A DNA stretch of 64,000 nt from Pelagibius sp037652055 (GTDB lineage Bacteria; Pseudomonadota; Alphaproteobacteria; Kiloniellales; Kiloniellaceae), in the NCBI RefSeq assembly GCF_037652055.1, contig NZ_JBBKAH010000006.1, positions 95,158-159,157 on the forward strand. Reading direction: 5' to 3'. Position numbers and translations under genes: made by a program. Each line of letters begins with the position of its first letter. The stretch's first letter is position 1. Of this stretch, positions 18,405-25,741 are shown piece by piece. Below the pieces are notes generated by a model, which was given only the letters and a program-made list of their open reading frames with translations, was not told the DNA's origin and did not search any database.

Positions 18405-19994
18405 TTACTGCGCGGTGGCCGCGTCGTTAAGGTTAACCAGCTCATGGCGCGCCACCTTGCCGGTGGCGGTCATCGGCAAGGCGGCATGGAACTCGACGAG
18501 GCCGGGGCACTTGCCGTCCGGCAACTCGCGGGCAAGCCAGCCGAGCAGGTCGCCGCCGTCCAGCGCACAGCCGTGACGCAGCACCACGAAGGTCTTTGCC
18601 TCCTGGCCCAGGTAAGCATCGGGGATGCCGATCACCGCCGCTTCGGCGACCGCCGGATGAGACTTCAGCACCGCCTCCACCTCGGCCGGGTAGATGTGCT
18701 CCTCACCGCGCAGGATCTTGTCGTCGGCACGGCCGAGAATGTCGAGCCGTCCGGCAGCGTCGAAGCGGCCGATGTCGCCGGTGCGTAGCCAGCCGCCGGC
18801 AAGCGTGCGCGCGGTCTCCTCCGGCAGGTTGAGATAGCCCTTCATCACACCGGGCCCGCGCACCAGGATCTCACCCTGTGCACCCGGCGCGGCACTTGGC
18901 CGCCCCGCCTCCTCCAGCACCACCTCGACGCCCGGCACCACCCGCCCCACCGTGGTCGGCGAGAGGCCGCGCCGGCTGCGCTCGCCACCGCCCCCATTTC
19001 CACCGCCCCAGGCGACGATGGAGGCCGCCTCAGTGAGCCCGTAGCCGGGGACCAACGGCACGCCGAAGCGTCCCTCGAAAGCGTCCGACAAGCCGGCCGA
19101 AAGCGGCGCGCCGCCGGTGGCGCAGAGCTTTAGGTTGCGCCGTACCGCGGCCTCGTCGACCCCGCCGGCCTGCTCCAGCAGGTACTGGTAGTAGATCGGC
19201 ATGTGCACGAAGTAGGTCGCCGCCTCCTCGATCATGAGGCGCCACAGCAGCGCCGGGTCGAAACCCTCGGCCAGCACCAGCGTCTCGCCGTTCAGCATGG
19301 CGAGGTTGAGGCCGCAGACCTGGCCCATGACATGGAACAGCGGCGTCGAGATGAGCCGCACGCGGGTGTCTTCGCGCGGCGCCAGACCCTGGTTGATGCG
19401 GGTCAGCGCAATCAGGTTGGTCTGGGTCAGCTCGACGCCCTTCGGCCGTCCCGTGGAGCCGGAGGTGTAGAGCAGCACCGCCGTCTCGTCGCCGGCATAG
19501 TCATGAGTCGCCGCCCGGTCGGACTGCCCCGCCATCAGCGCGCCCAGGGCGGGCACGCCGGCGATGGTCGAGGGCCCGTCGAGTTCGGCCGGAATCACCC
19601 AGGCGCGGCGGCAGGCCGGCACCGCCTCGGCGGCGGCCAGCGCCCACTCACCGTAGGTCGTGTCGCCGCGGCCGTCGTAGGTCAGCAGCGCCTCGACGCC
19701 GGAGTCTTCCAGTTGGAACTGGATGTCGCGCTGGCGCAGCGTGGTGCTGAGCACCACCGCCAGGCCGCCGATCTTGAGGATACCGTAGTAGGCGGCAAGA
19801 AAGCCCGGCCGGTTGCCGCAGGCCAGCGCGATGCGGCTGCCCGGCCCGTAGCCGGCCGCCTTCAGGCCGTTGGCCACCTGGTTGGCCATCGCCAGAACCT
19901 GCGCGAAGCTGTAGCCGCGGCCATTGGAGACCAGCGCCCTGCCGGCGGGCCGGCGGGCAGCGGTGGCATCGAGAAAGCGGGCAACGTTCGACAT
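18405..19994 (-). CDS. AMP-forming acyl-/aryl-CoA ligase
   Basis: ANL-superfamily adenylating enzyme (529 residues) that activates a carboxylic acid as an acyl-AMP and transfers it to CoA. Core motifs: A3 P-loop LLYTSGSTGRPKGV, A5 GYGLTEAA, A7 LRTGDIG, hinge ILGRADDKI and the A10 catalytic Lys in TGKVARHEL. A Gly-rich insertion (WGGGNGGGGERSRRG) sits after A5. The acid specificity is not readable from sequence. It is the last of the genes luxI, small protein, P450, MFS, ligase, starting 4 bases after the MFS stop. It could prepare an acyl-CoA for the LuxI enzyme or a substrate for the P450; both are inference. Confidence 0.92.
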   Translation of the reverse strand: MSNVARFLDATAARRPAGRALVSNGRGYSFAQVLAMANQVANGLKAAGYGPGSRIALACGNRPGFLAAYYGILKIGGLAVVLSTTLRQRDIQFQLEDSGVEALLTYDGRGDTTYGEWALAAAEAVPACRRAWVIPAELDGPSTIAGVPALGALMAGQSDRAATHDYAGDETAVLLYTSGSTGRPKGVELTQTNLIALTRINQGLAPREDTRVRLISTPLFHVMGQVCGLNLAMLNGETLVLAEGFDPALLWRLMIEEAATYFVHMPIYYQYLLEQAGGVDEAAVRRNLKLCATGGAPLSAGLSDAFEGRFGVPLVPGYGLTEAASIVAWGGGNGGGGERSRRGLSPTTVGRVVPGVEVVLEEAGRPSAAPGAQGEILVRGPGVMKGYLNLPEETARTLAGGWLRTGDIGRFDAAGRLDILGRADDKILRGEEHIYPAEVEAVLKSHPAVAEAAVIGIPDAYLGQEAKTFVVLRHGCALDGGDLLGWLARELPDGKCPGLVEFHAALPMTATGKVARHELVNLNDAATAQ

Positions 19995-19998
19995 CGCA

Positions 19999-21189
19999 TC
20001 ACTCCCTTCGCAGAGCCGCCTGAACCGGCAGTGCGCGTGGCAGCGGCCGGTAAATCCACATCACCATCGCCAGGGCCGCGGCGGCCAGCAGCGCGCCAGT
20101 CAGGTAAGGCCAGCCGGTCCCGAGGCTGCCGAGGGCGAAGCCGCCCCAGACCGGGCCAAGAATACGCGCGAAACTGAGGACGGCGTGGTTGAAACCCATG
20201 GCACTGCCCTGCACCGTGTCCGGCGCCGCCTTCGAGAGAAGTGCCTGCAGGCAGGAGAGGCACACCGAGATGCCGGCACCCAGCAGCATCAGGGCCAGGG
20301 TGATCGCGACGTCGTTTGGCCACAGCACGAAAAGCGCCATGCCCAGCACCATCGCGGTGCAGGCCCCTGCCGTCACCCACGCCTCGCCGAAGCGCGGGCA
20401 GCACAGCGGGATCAGCACCCAGAGGCTGAACACCGCGGCGAGCCCGGCCGCCGTGAAAGCCAGAGAGACATCGCGTGCATCCCACTCCAGCACCCGCGAC
20501 GACCACATGCCGAGGGTTGAGTCCATCGAGGCATAGGCGAAGGACAGCACGGCCATGATGGCAATTGGGGCGAGGCAGAGCGGCGCTGCAACGATGCTGC
20601 GCGGCGGCAGGACGACGAAGCGGACCCGGCTGACCGGCCGGCGCGCGGATCCGCGCGGGAGCGTCGCCGTCAGCAGGATCGACAGCAGCGAGAAAGCGCC
20701 GGCGCCGTAGGCGGCCAGCCGGTAGTCGTCTCCGCCGGCACCGAGCAGGACGGTGCCGATCAGAGGACCGATGATGAAGGCCAGGCCGTAGGCCGAATTC
20801 ACATTCGCCATGCCGCTGACCCTGCTGCGTGTACAGGTGCTGTCGGCAACCAGCGCCTGGATCACCGGGATCGCGGCGTTGCTGATGCCCGCACAGGCGC
20901 GCGCGGCGAACAGTAGGAGCAGGCTGTCGGCATAGGCCAGCAGCAGACAGGCCACGGGACCCGTCGACAGCGCGAGAAAGATCACCCGGCGCCGCCCGAG
21001 CTGATCGCTGAGGCGGCCCCAGAACGGGGCCAGCAGCAGGATGACGGTGGTGTCGGTGACCAGCAGCAGGGAAACCTGCAGCGGCGTGGCACCCAGTGCA
21101 AGCGCCTGGAACGGCAGGAACGGATAGACGATGCCGAGCCCCACCAGGTACATCAGAGCGACCAGGACTGGCGCCGGCATGGCTGGCAT
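19999..21189 (-). CDS. MFS transporter, probable exporter
   Basis: Twelve-helix major facilitator of 396 residues. The loop 2-3 signature is clear (FWGRLSDQLGRRRVIFLAL), and helix 5-type motif SAYGLAFIIGPLIGT marks the drug/metabolite exporter branch (DHA1-like). GAGGAG lies just upstream of the start. It lies 26 bases after the P450 stop and 4 bases before the ligase start, so it is part of the quorum-sensing operon. Export of the product made by the neighbouring enzymes is a reasonable inference; import cannot be excluded. Confidence 0.88.
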   Translation of the reverse strand: MPAMPAPVLVALMYLVGLGIVYPFLPFQALALGATPLQVSLLLVTDTTVILLLAPFWGRLSDQLGRRRVIFLALSTGPVACLLLAYADSLLLLFAARACAGISNAAIPVIQALVADSTCTRSRVSGMANVNSAYGLAFIIGPLIGTVLLGAGGDDYRLAAYGAGAFSLLSILLTATLPRGSARRPVSRVRFVVLPPRSIVAAPLCLAPIAIMAVLSFAYASMDSTLGMWSSRVLEWDARDVSLAFTAAGLAAVFSLWVLIPLCCPRFGEAWVTAGACTAMVLGMALFVLWPNDVAITLALMLLGAGISVCLSCLQALLSKAAPDTVQGSAMGFNHAVLSFARILGPVWGGFALGSLGTGWPYLTGALLAAAALAMVMWIYRPLPRALPVQAALRRE

Positions 21190-21215
21190 TTCTCCTCGTA
21201 AGGTGTAACCGCCGG

Positions 21216-22709
21216 TCAGGCGGCCGGCGTCACGGAACGCAGCCGCATGAGCAGCGGCCCGCGCGGGCGCAGGGTGATCATCGGTTCCGGCTCCACCTTC
21301 TGCCCGGGCAGAAGCTGGAGGTCAAACCGCTGGGCAATTCCCGAAATCGCGATCATCGATTCGAGAATGGCGAAGCGCTCGCCGAGGCAGGTCCGGGGCC
21401 CATCGCTGAACGGGAAATAGGCGAAGCGCTGGGCGGCACCCTGGCCGTCTTCAAAGCGCTCGGGGTCGAAGCCTTCCGGATTGTCCCACAGCTCCGGCCG
21501 GCGGTGCACCGCGAACATGTTCATCATGACGAAGCTGCCGGCCTTCACCGGAATGCCGCCGATCACATCGTCGGCGACGGCGGTGCGCGAGAAGGTCCAC
21601 AGCGGCGGATAGAGCCGCAGCGTCTCGTCGAACACCATGCGGGTGTACTTCAGTGCCGGCAGGTCGGCGAAGCCGGCAAGGCGGCCGTTCAGCGCGCCCT
21701 GCGCCTCGCTGCGCAGGCGGCGCAGGGATTCGGGATGCAGCGACAGCAGGTGCCAGCACCAGCTGAGCGCGTTGGCCGTGGTCTCGTGCCCGGCCAGGAT
21801 CATCGACAGGATCTGCTTGCAGAGCTGATCGTCGCTGCGCGCGCCCTGGTTGGCGAGCAGCATGTCGAGCAGGTCGCCCACGCCATCGCTGTTCACGCCA
21901 TCTTTTTCCGGGCCATCTTCTTCTGGGCTATCATTGCTCACCTGCGCAGCCGCACGGCGGGCGGCGATGAGGCCGAGCACGAAACGGTCGAGCACGCCGA
22001 GTGCCTCGCGCACCGCCCGGTTCCGCCGGGTCGGCAGCCAGCGCGGCGCGTTGAGCGGCGACCAGATACGCTGCTCGGCATCGCGCAGCACCACGGTCAA
22101 GGCATCGAACACGCCCTCGTGCTGGCGGTCGAGGCGCAGGCTGAAGAGCGTGCGCATGAGAATGTCGAGGGTGAGGTGCATCATCTCCGGGATCACGTCG
22201 ATGACCCCGTCGCGCGCCGCGATGCCTTGCCAGCGCTGCTGCAGGTCGGCTACCGCGCCCTGCATTTCGGCGGTCATGCGACGCAGCTGGCACCCCTGAA
22301 AGCTGCGCGCCGCCGTGCGACGCTGCGACAACCATTCGTCGCCCTCGGCGAGGAAGATCCCGCCGCCGAGGATCGAGCGCATGACGTCGTAGAACTTGCT
22401 CTTTTCGTAGTTCAGGCGGTTGTCCTGCAGCACGTGCCGGATCATCGTCGGATTGTTCAGCATCAGCACTTTGTCGAGGCCGAAGCGCAGTTCCACGGCG
22501 TCGCCGTGGTCGCGCGCGATGCGGGTGAAAAAGCGCAGAGGGTCGGCACTCATTTCCGGCAGGTGGCCGAGCAGGGCGTGGCCCGCGGGCTTTGCCGGAA
22601 CAAGGGGTTTCGCCGGAACAGCAGACTTCGCCGGCAGGGCGCGTGAACGCCGGGCGGCATCGCGGCCGACGGCGTCTTCAGCGGAAAGATGATCGATGAC
22701 CAGGCTCAT
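21216..22709 (-). CDS. Cytochrome P450
   Basis: Soluble bacterial cytochrome P450 (497 residues). The I-helix oxygen-activation motif AGHETT is at 306-311, ExxR at 362-365 (ETLR), and the heme loop FPFSDGPRTCLGERFA carries the axial Cys441. It resembles CYP102/CYP4-type fatty-acid or terpenoid hydroxylases in the PERF region (FDPERFEDGQG), but the substrate is not predictable. Two low-complexity segments are unusual: PAK repeats at residues 26-42 and an acidic Asp/Glu-rich loop at about 258-277. GAGGGGA precedes the start. It is the centre of the luxI-linked operon; redox partners are not encoded nearby. Confidence 0.93.
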   Translation of the reverse strand: MSLVIDHLSAEDAVGRDAARRSRALPAKSAVPAKPLVPAKPAGHALLGHLPEMSADPLRFFTRIARDHGDAVELRFGLDKVLMLNNPTMIRHVLQDNRLNYEKSKFYDVMRSILGGGIFLAEGDEWLSQRRTAARSFQGCQLRRMTAEMQGAVADLQQRWQGIAARDGVIDVIPEMMHLTLDILMRTLFSLRLDRQHEGVFDALTVVLRDAEQRIWSPLNAPRWLPTRRNRAVREALGVLDRFVLGLIAARRAAAQVSNDSPEEDGPEKDGVNSDGVGDLLDMLLANQGARSDDQLCKQILSMILAGHETTANALSWCWHLLSLHPESLRRLRSEAQGALNGRLAGFADLPALKYTRMVFDETLRLYPPLWTFSRTAVADDVIGGIPVKAGSFVMMNMFAVHRRPELWDNPEGFDPERFEDGQGAAQRFAYFPFSDGPRTCLGERFAILESMIAISGIAQRFDLQLLPGQKVEPEPMITLRPRGPLLMRLRSVTPAA

Positions 22710-22747
22710 GACTTTCCCCTCAATCCCTTCCTCGGATCCGGTCGCGG

Positions 22748-22775
22748 CCCCGGGGGGCCCGCAGGCCCCCGGGGT
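22748..22775. other. GC-rich hairpin between small-protein gene and P450
   Basis: Strong inverted repeat of C/G runs (CCCCGGGGGG ... CCCCCGGGG) in the 78-base gap between the 85-residue protein and the P450. There is no T-tract on either strand, so it more likely adjusts mRNA stability or partial termination than stops transcription. Confidence 0.45.
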
Positions 22776-22787
22776 CCGGCGAGCGCC

Positions 22788-23045
22788 CTAGTGGCGCTGG
22801 TGCATCGCGCCGGCAGAGGCGGCAAGCTGGTTGGCGCCGTTGCGGTCGATGCGGGCAATCGACTTCTCAGACAGGGCGATGGAATCCGAGACCGCCTCGG
22901 CTGCGACGCCGATCAGATGAGCGGCGAAAGGCAGGCCGGTGCGCTCGGCTTCGATCCGCAAATAGTCGAGGCAGCGCTTGATGGCAGCCGCGTCCTGCAG
23001 CGGGTCGCAGAGCTTCAGTTCGATGGGATCGTTGTTGTCAGACAT
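22788..23045 (-). CDS. 85-residue protein co-encoded with luxI, unknown (possible CinS-like regulator)
   Basis: Small soluble, helix-rich protein: residues 15-33 (LQDAAAIKRCLDYLRIEAE) then RTGLPFAAHLIGVAAEAVSD. AAGGAGA lies 6 bases before the ATG, and the start follows the luxI stop by 23 bases, so it is almost surely real and co-expressed with luxI. In Rhizobium the small protein CinS is co-transcribed with cinI and acts as an antirepressor of the XRE protein PraR; a PraR-like XRE gene lies just upstream of luxR here. The parallel in gene order and size is suggestive, but I have not shown homology to CinS. Confidence 0.75.
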   Translation of the reverse strand: MSDNNDPIELKLCDPLQDAAAIKRCLDYLRIEAERTGLPFAAHLIGVAAEAVSDSIALSEKSIARIDRNGANQLAASAGAMHQRH

Positions 23046-23068
23046 TTCATTCTCCTTGCAGTGAAGGT

Positions 23069-23752
23069 TTAGGCAACCGCCGCCTCGTGGAGGAACGGCG
23101 CGTTGCGGATGACCGAGCCTTGAATGCCGCCAACCGCGCGCAGGCTCGCCAGGGTCGCGTGGTTCATGTCGAAGCGGCCGGTGTAGGCCAGCGCGCCGTC
23201 GATCCGGTAGCCCTGCGATTGCCATTTCGGCGGGCAGCCGAGGCGCGGGAGCAGGCGTTCCATGCGCGCGTCGTAGACCGTAATGAGTTCGCGGATACCG
23301 AAGGCGATGCAGGTCTCGGTCACCGCGCAGAGCAGTTCGCTGCTGGCGCGCCCGCGGGCGCCGCGGCCTTCCACGGCAAAGCGGCTGCCTTCCCAGATCA
23401 GCGGATGGTAGGGCGCACGGGAGCCGTCGAGGAGTTGCGGAAAGACGTCGCGCAGCATGTAGGGGCCGGTTGTCGGGAGGAAACGCCAGCTGCCGATGAG
23501 CCCGTCCTCGCCGCTGCCGTAGGCCAGCAGGTAGATCGGATAGAGCGCGTCAAACTCGTCGCGCTCCTCGCAGCCGGCATCCGGGGAGGTGGCATCCGCG
23601 AGGGTGGCATCCGTACTCACGCCCGCCGGGACGTCGGCCACCGGCACGTTCCATCCCAGGCGCTGCTTGAACACGCGGTAGCGCTGCCGGAACATCCTCC
23701 GCAGATCACCTGCGTAGTTCGCATAAAGGTCTGGTGTTACAACGTCGATCAC
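23069..23752 (-). CDS. luxI: Acyl-homoserine-lactone synthase, LuxI family
   Basis: Makes an N-acyl-homoserine lactone signal from AdoMet and an acyl donor. The invariant N-terminal residues fall exactly in place: Arg24, Phe28 and Trp34 (RYRVFKQRLGW). The acidic pair is Asp65/Asp68 (RDEFDALY), followed by GSWRFLPTTGPYML, and the Glu121/Arg124 pair (IWEGSRFAVE). Relative to LuxI/EsaI an extra segment of about 20 residues (about 41-60, rich in Ala, Thr, Asp) separates Trp34 from Asp65, which is unusual. The GTG start has GGAGG 11 bases upstream (GGAGGGGG run). Acyl chain specificity is unknown. Confidence 0.93.
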   Translation of the reverse strand: MIDVVTPDLYANYAGDLRRMFRQRYRVFKQRLGWNVPVADVPAGVSTDATLADATSPDAGCEERDEFDALYPIYLLAYGSGEDGLIGSWRFLPTTGPYMLRDVFPQLLDGSRAPYHPLIWEGSRFAVEGRGARGRASSELLCAVTETCIAFGIRELITVYDARMERLLPRLGCPPKWQSQGYRIDGALAYTGRFDMNHATLASLRAVGGIQGSVIRNAPFLHEAAVA

Positions 23753-23811
23753 GGTCGTTACCCCCTCCGATCGCCTTCGCAGACGATTGGACAGGCAAGG
23801 CCGGCGGGGAG

Positions 23812-23835
23812 CATCCCCCCAGAAATGGGGGGATG
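23812..23835. promoter_or_regulatory. Perfect 24-base dyad upstream of luxI, candidate lux box
   Basis: Arms CATCCCCCC and GGGGGGATG, perfectly complementary, around AGAAAT. The site lies 60-83 bases before the luxI start, where a LuxR-dependent promoter would have its lux box. No T-tract follows on the minus strand, so a terminator for luxR is less likely. Assignment to LuxR binding is inferred from symmetry and position only. Confidence 0.55.
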
Positions 23836-23901
23836 GGATTAACGTTTTGATCTAACGAAGAAAATGCACGGGACGCGGTGTCGGGCAAAGGCGCCGGGGC
23901 G

Positions 23902-24687
23902 CTAGGGCACGATGTATCCCAGCACGATGGCCTTGACCACGGCGTGGTGTTTGGAGAAGACGCCCAGCTTGCGGCTCACGTTCTTCAGGTGGAACAGCAC
24001 CGTTTCCTCGGAAATCTTGAGGATCTGGCCGCACTCCCAGGCGGTTTTGCCGCGCGCGGTCCACAACAGGCAGTCGCGCTCGCGGTCGGTCAGGCGGACC
24101 CGCTGCCCCTCGCCGGCCTCTGCAGCGAGAGCCAGGAAGGCTTCGTGGGTGTTCACCGCCAGCCACATGAGATCGCGGAACCCGTGGTGGAAGGTCTCTT
24201 CAAACACGCGCTCGCTGACGTTGCTGACGACACTGAGGGTCGACAACCCGCCGTCGGGTCCGTGAATCGGGATGGTGGCACCGTTGGTGATGCCATGGTC
24301 GCGCGCCTCGTTGAGAACCTTGCGCTGACCGTTGGACAGGTCGTTGCGGCCGTCGATCTCACGCCAGGTGAACGGCATCAGGCGGCCGAGGGCCACCTGC
24401 AGGGTCGGGTCGAGATCGCCGTAGTCGCGGGCCAGATAATAGTCGACCCAGGCATCCGGCAGGGTGGCGAGAAACTCGTGCACCTGGTTGCCGCTGCGCG
24501 ATCCCGGCGGCACGAAGGAGCGCAGCTTCTTGCCCAGCGGCGGGCGAACATGGACGTAGGCGAAGCGCTCGAATCCCAGATGCTGGAGCACGCCCTCCAG
24601 GCGGGCGCCGATCTCGGCCGTGCTGCCGGCCTCGGCCAGCCACTCGACGTAACCGCCGACATCGCCCGCTACCGGCAGACTGCTCAT
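23902..24687 (-). CDS. luxR: LuxR-family autoinducer-binding transcriptional regulator
   Basis: AHL receptor and DNA-binding activator (261 residues). The autoinducer-binding domain has Trp80, Tyr84, Asp93, Pro94, Trp108 and Gly136 with exactly the spacing of Trp57, Tyr61, Asp70, Pro71, Trp85 and Gly113 in TraR; the HTH has Glu203, Leu207 and Gly213, matching the other three invariant positions. So it should be a true AHL responder rather than a degenerate solo. The HTH reads LTDRERDCLLWTARGKTAWE then ISEETVLFHLKNVSRKLGV. It lies 149 bases upstream of luxI on the same strand. Its ribosome-binding site is inside a hairpin (24690-24712). Confidence 0.94.
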   Translation of the reverse strand: MSSLPVAGDVGGYVEWLAEAGSTAEIGARLEGVLQHLGFERFAYVHVRPPLGKKLRSFVPPGSRSGNQVHEFLATLPDAWVDYYLARDYGDLDPTLQVALGRLMPFTWREIDGRNDLSNGQRKVLNEARDHGITNGATIPIHGPDGGLSTLSVVSNVSERVFEETFHHGFRDLMWLAVNTHEAFLALAAEAGEGQRVRLTDRERDCLLWTARGKTAWECGQILKISEETVLFHLKNVSRKLGVFSKHHAVVKAIVLGYIVP

Positions 24688-24689
24688 GG

Positions 24690-24712
24690 CCGGCCTCCCC
24701 GGCGGAGGCCGG
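24690..24712 (-). promoter_or_regulatory. Hairpin sequestering the luxR ribosome-binding site
   Basis: On the luxR mRNA a perfect 9-bp stem CCGGCCTCC/GGAGGCCGG closes a 5-base loop, and its 3' arm contains the ideal Shine-Dalgarno GGAGG, 6 bases before the ATG. The stem is almost all G-C. In the folded form the ribosome-binding site would be paired. This is read directly from sequence; regulation through it is inferred. Confidence 0.6.
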
Positions 24713-24742
24713 ACGACCGCCCTGCAGCCACGGCTACAGCCT

Positions 24743-24766
24743 CCAAGGGGCGTGAAAGCCCCTTGG
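24743..24766 (-). promoter_or_regulatory. Second leader hairpin upstream of luxR
   Basis: Perfect 9-bp stem CCAAGGGGC/GCCCCTTGG with a 6-base loop, 30 bases upstream of the ribosome-binding-site hairpin. A weaker dyad (CTGCAGCC/GGCTACAG) lies between them at about 24723-24740. Together they suggest a structured leader; no intrinsic T-tract follows. Confidence 0.45.
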
Positions 24767-24933
24767 GAGACCGCAACAGACTGACGAAAATTCGGCCCGC
24801 GCAGACCGGGCCACCAGAGGAAATAAGGTATACGAACGATCGCCCGCGGCTGGCTGGCAGCCGCGCCGGAATCCTATTCAGGGTTCCCGCTTCGATGTGC
24901 GCCGTCCGATCCTCCCTTGCGCCTGCCGGGCGT

Positions 24934-25383
24934 TCAGCCTTCGGCAGGGCGCCCCAACGTCTTCAAAAGCGACAAGACTTCAGCCCGTACCTTCGCATCA
25001 GGAATTCTATAGTAAGAGCTGATCAATTGTAACGTTTCACGCTGGTTGGTGAAGTCGGGGTCAGACGAATGGATGCTGCCTGACGACGCAGATCCGGCGT
25101 CCGAGCCTGCGGTCGCCCCGCCATCACCCTCGGCCTCGACCCCTTCGAAGAAATAGGTCACCGGCACGCTTAGGATGCGCGAGAGCTCGTAGAGCTTGCT
25201 CGCGCTGATGCGATTGGCACCGCGCTCGTACTTCTGGATCTGCTGAAAAGTCAGCCCCAACGCGTTGGCCAGCTTTTCCTGCGAGTAGCCAAGAAACACT
25301 CGGCGCAGGCGGACCCGACCGCCAACGTGAACGTCTACGGGGTGCGCCTGTCTGGCTTTCCCCATGGTCTGATGAGCAAGCAT
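24934..25383 (-). CDS. XRE-family HTH regulator, PraR/PhrR-like, next to luxR
   Basis: Cytoplasmic XRE regulator of 149 residues: VDVHVGGRVRLRRVFLGYSQ and LGLTFQQIQKYERGANRISA form the helix-turn-helix, followed by LYELSRILSVPVTYFFEGVE. A Gly/Ser-rich linker leads to a C-terminal helical segment (LQLISSYYRIPDAKVRAEVL). It is the paralogue of the gene at 2383. GGGAG lies upstream of the ATG. PraR of Rhizobium leguminosarum, of this type, represses quorum-sensing genes; the position directly upstream of luxR makes a similar role likely but unproven. Confidence 0.87.
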   Translation of the reverse strand: MLAHQTMGKARQAHPVDVHVGGRVRLRRVFLGYSQEKLANALGLTFQQIQKYERGANRISASKLYELSRILSVPVTYFFEGVEAEGDGGATAGSDAGSASSGSIHSSDPDFTNQRETLQLISSYYRIPDAKVRAEVLSLLKTLGRPAEG

Positions 25384-25741
25384 CCGTTCTCCCTACTGAT
25401 CGAGAATTCCATGACCCCGGGGAAATCTATGCGAAATCGCTATGAAGTCACAAAGGAAAAATTCGCGCAAAACTGGTAAATTATCAACTTTCCCCACAAT
25501 TCATGGAGTGACTCCGGCAGAATCAGTTGTTAACCATGTAGAAAATTGAAATAACCTCTAGAACTATACTCTAAGGTTACTGCGCGGCGAATTTACAACC
25601 TTAAGGGGAGTCCAGGTTGCAACGCTAGGACGCCGGGGCGGCATCCGCGGCCAGCGCGCGCGTTCCGGGCTATGTCGCTCCGGGCTATGTCGCTCCGGGC
25701 TATGTCGTCTGGGTCATGCCGGCGGCGGCATGCCGCCGCGG
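25384..25741. other. Gene-free stretch with an AT-rich promoter region and tandem repeats
   Basis: Between the kinase stop and the XRE start (358 bases, both genes on the minus strand). The part nearest the XRE gene (25430-25600) is AT-rich and probably carries its promoter. The rest holds three tandem 15-base repeats at 25665-25709. No coding region is supported. Confidence 0.6.
25665..25709. repeat. Three tandem 15-base repeats
   Basis: Units CCGGGCTATGTCGCT, the same again, and a third copy differing in the last two bases, in the untranslated gap downstream of the histidine kinase. Slippage can change the copy number; no function is visible. Confidence 0.85.

Noticed and set aside
23812..23835. 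Reading the luxI-upstream dyad as a terminator for luxR
   Set aside because: No T-run follows on the minus strand, and it sits where a luxI promoter operator would be. A role as partial attenuator remains possible.
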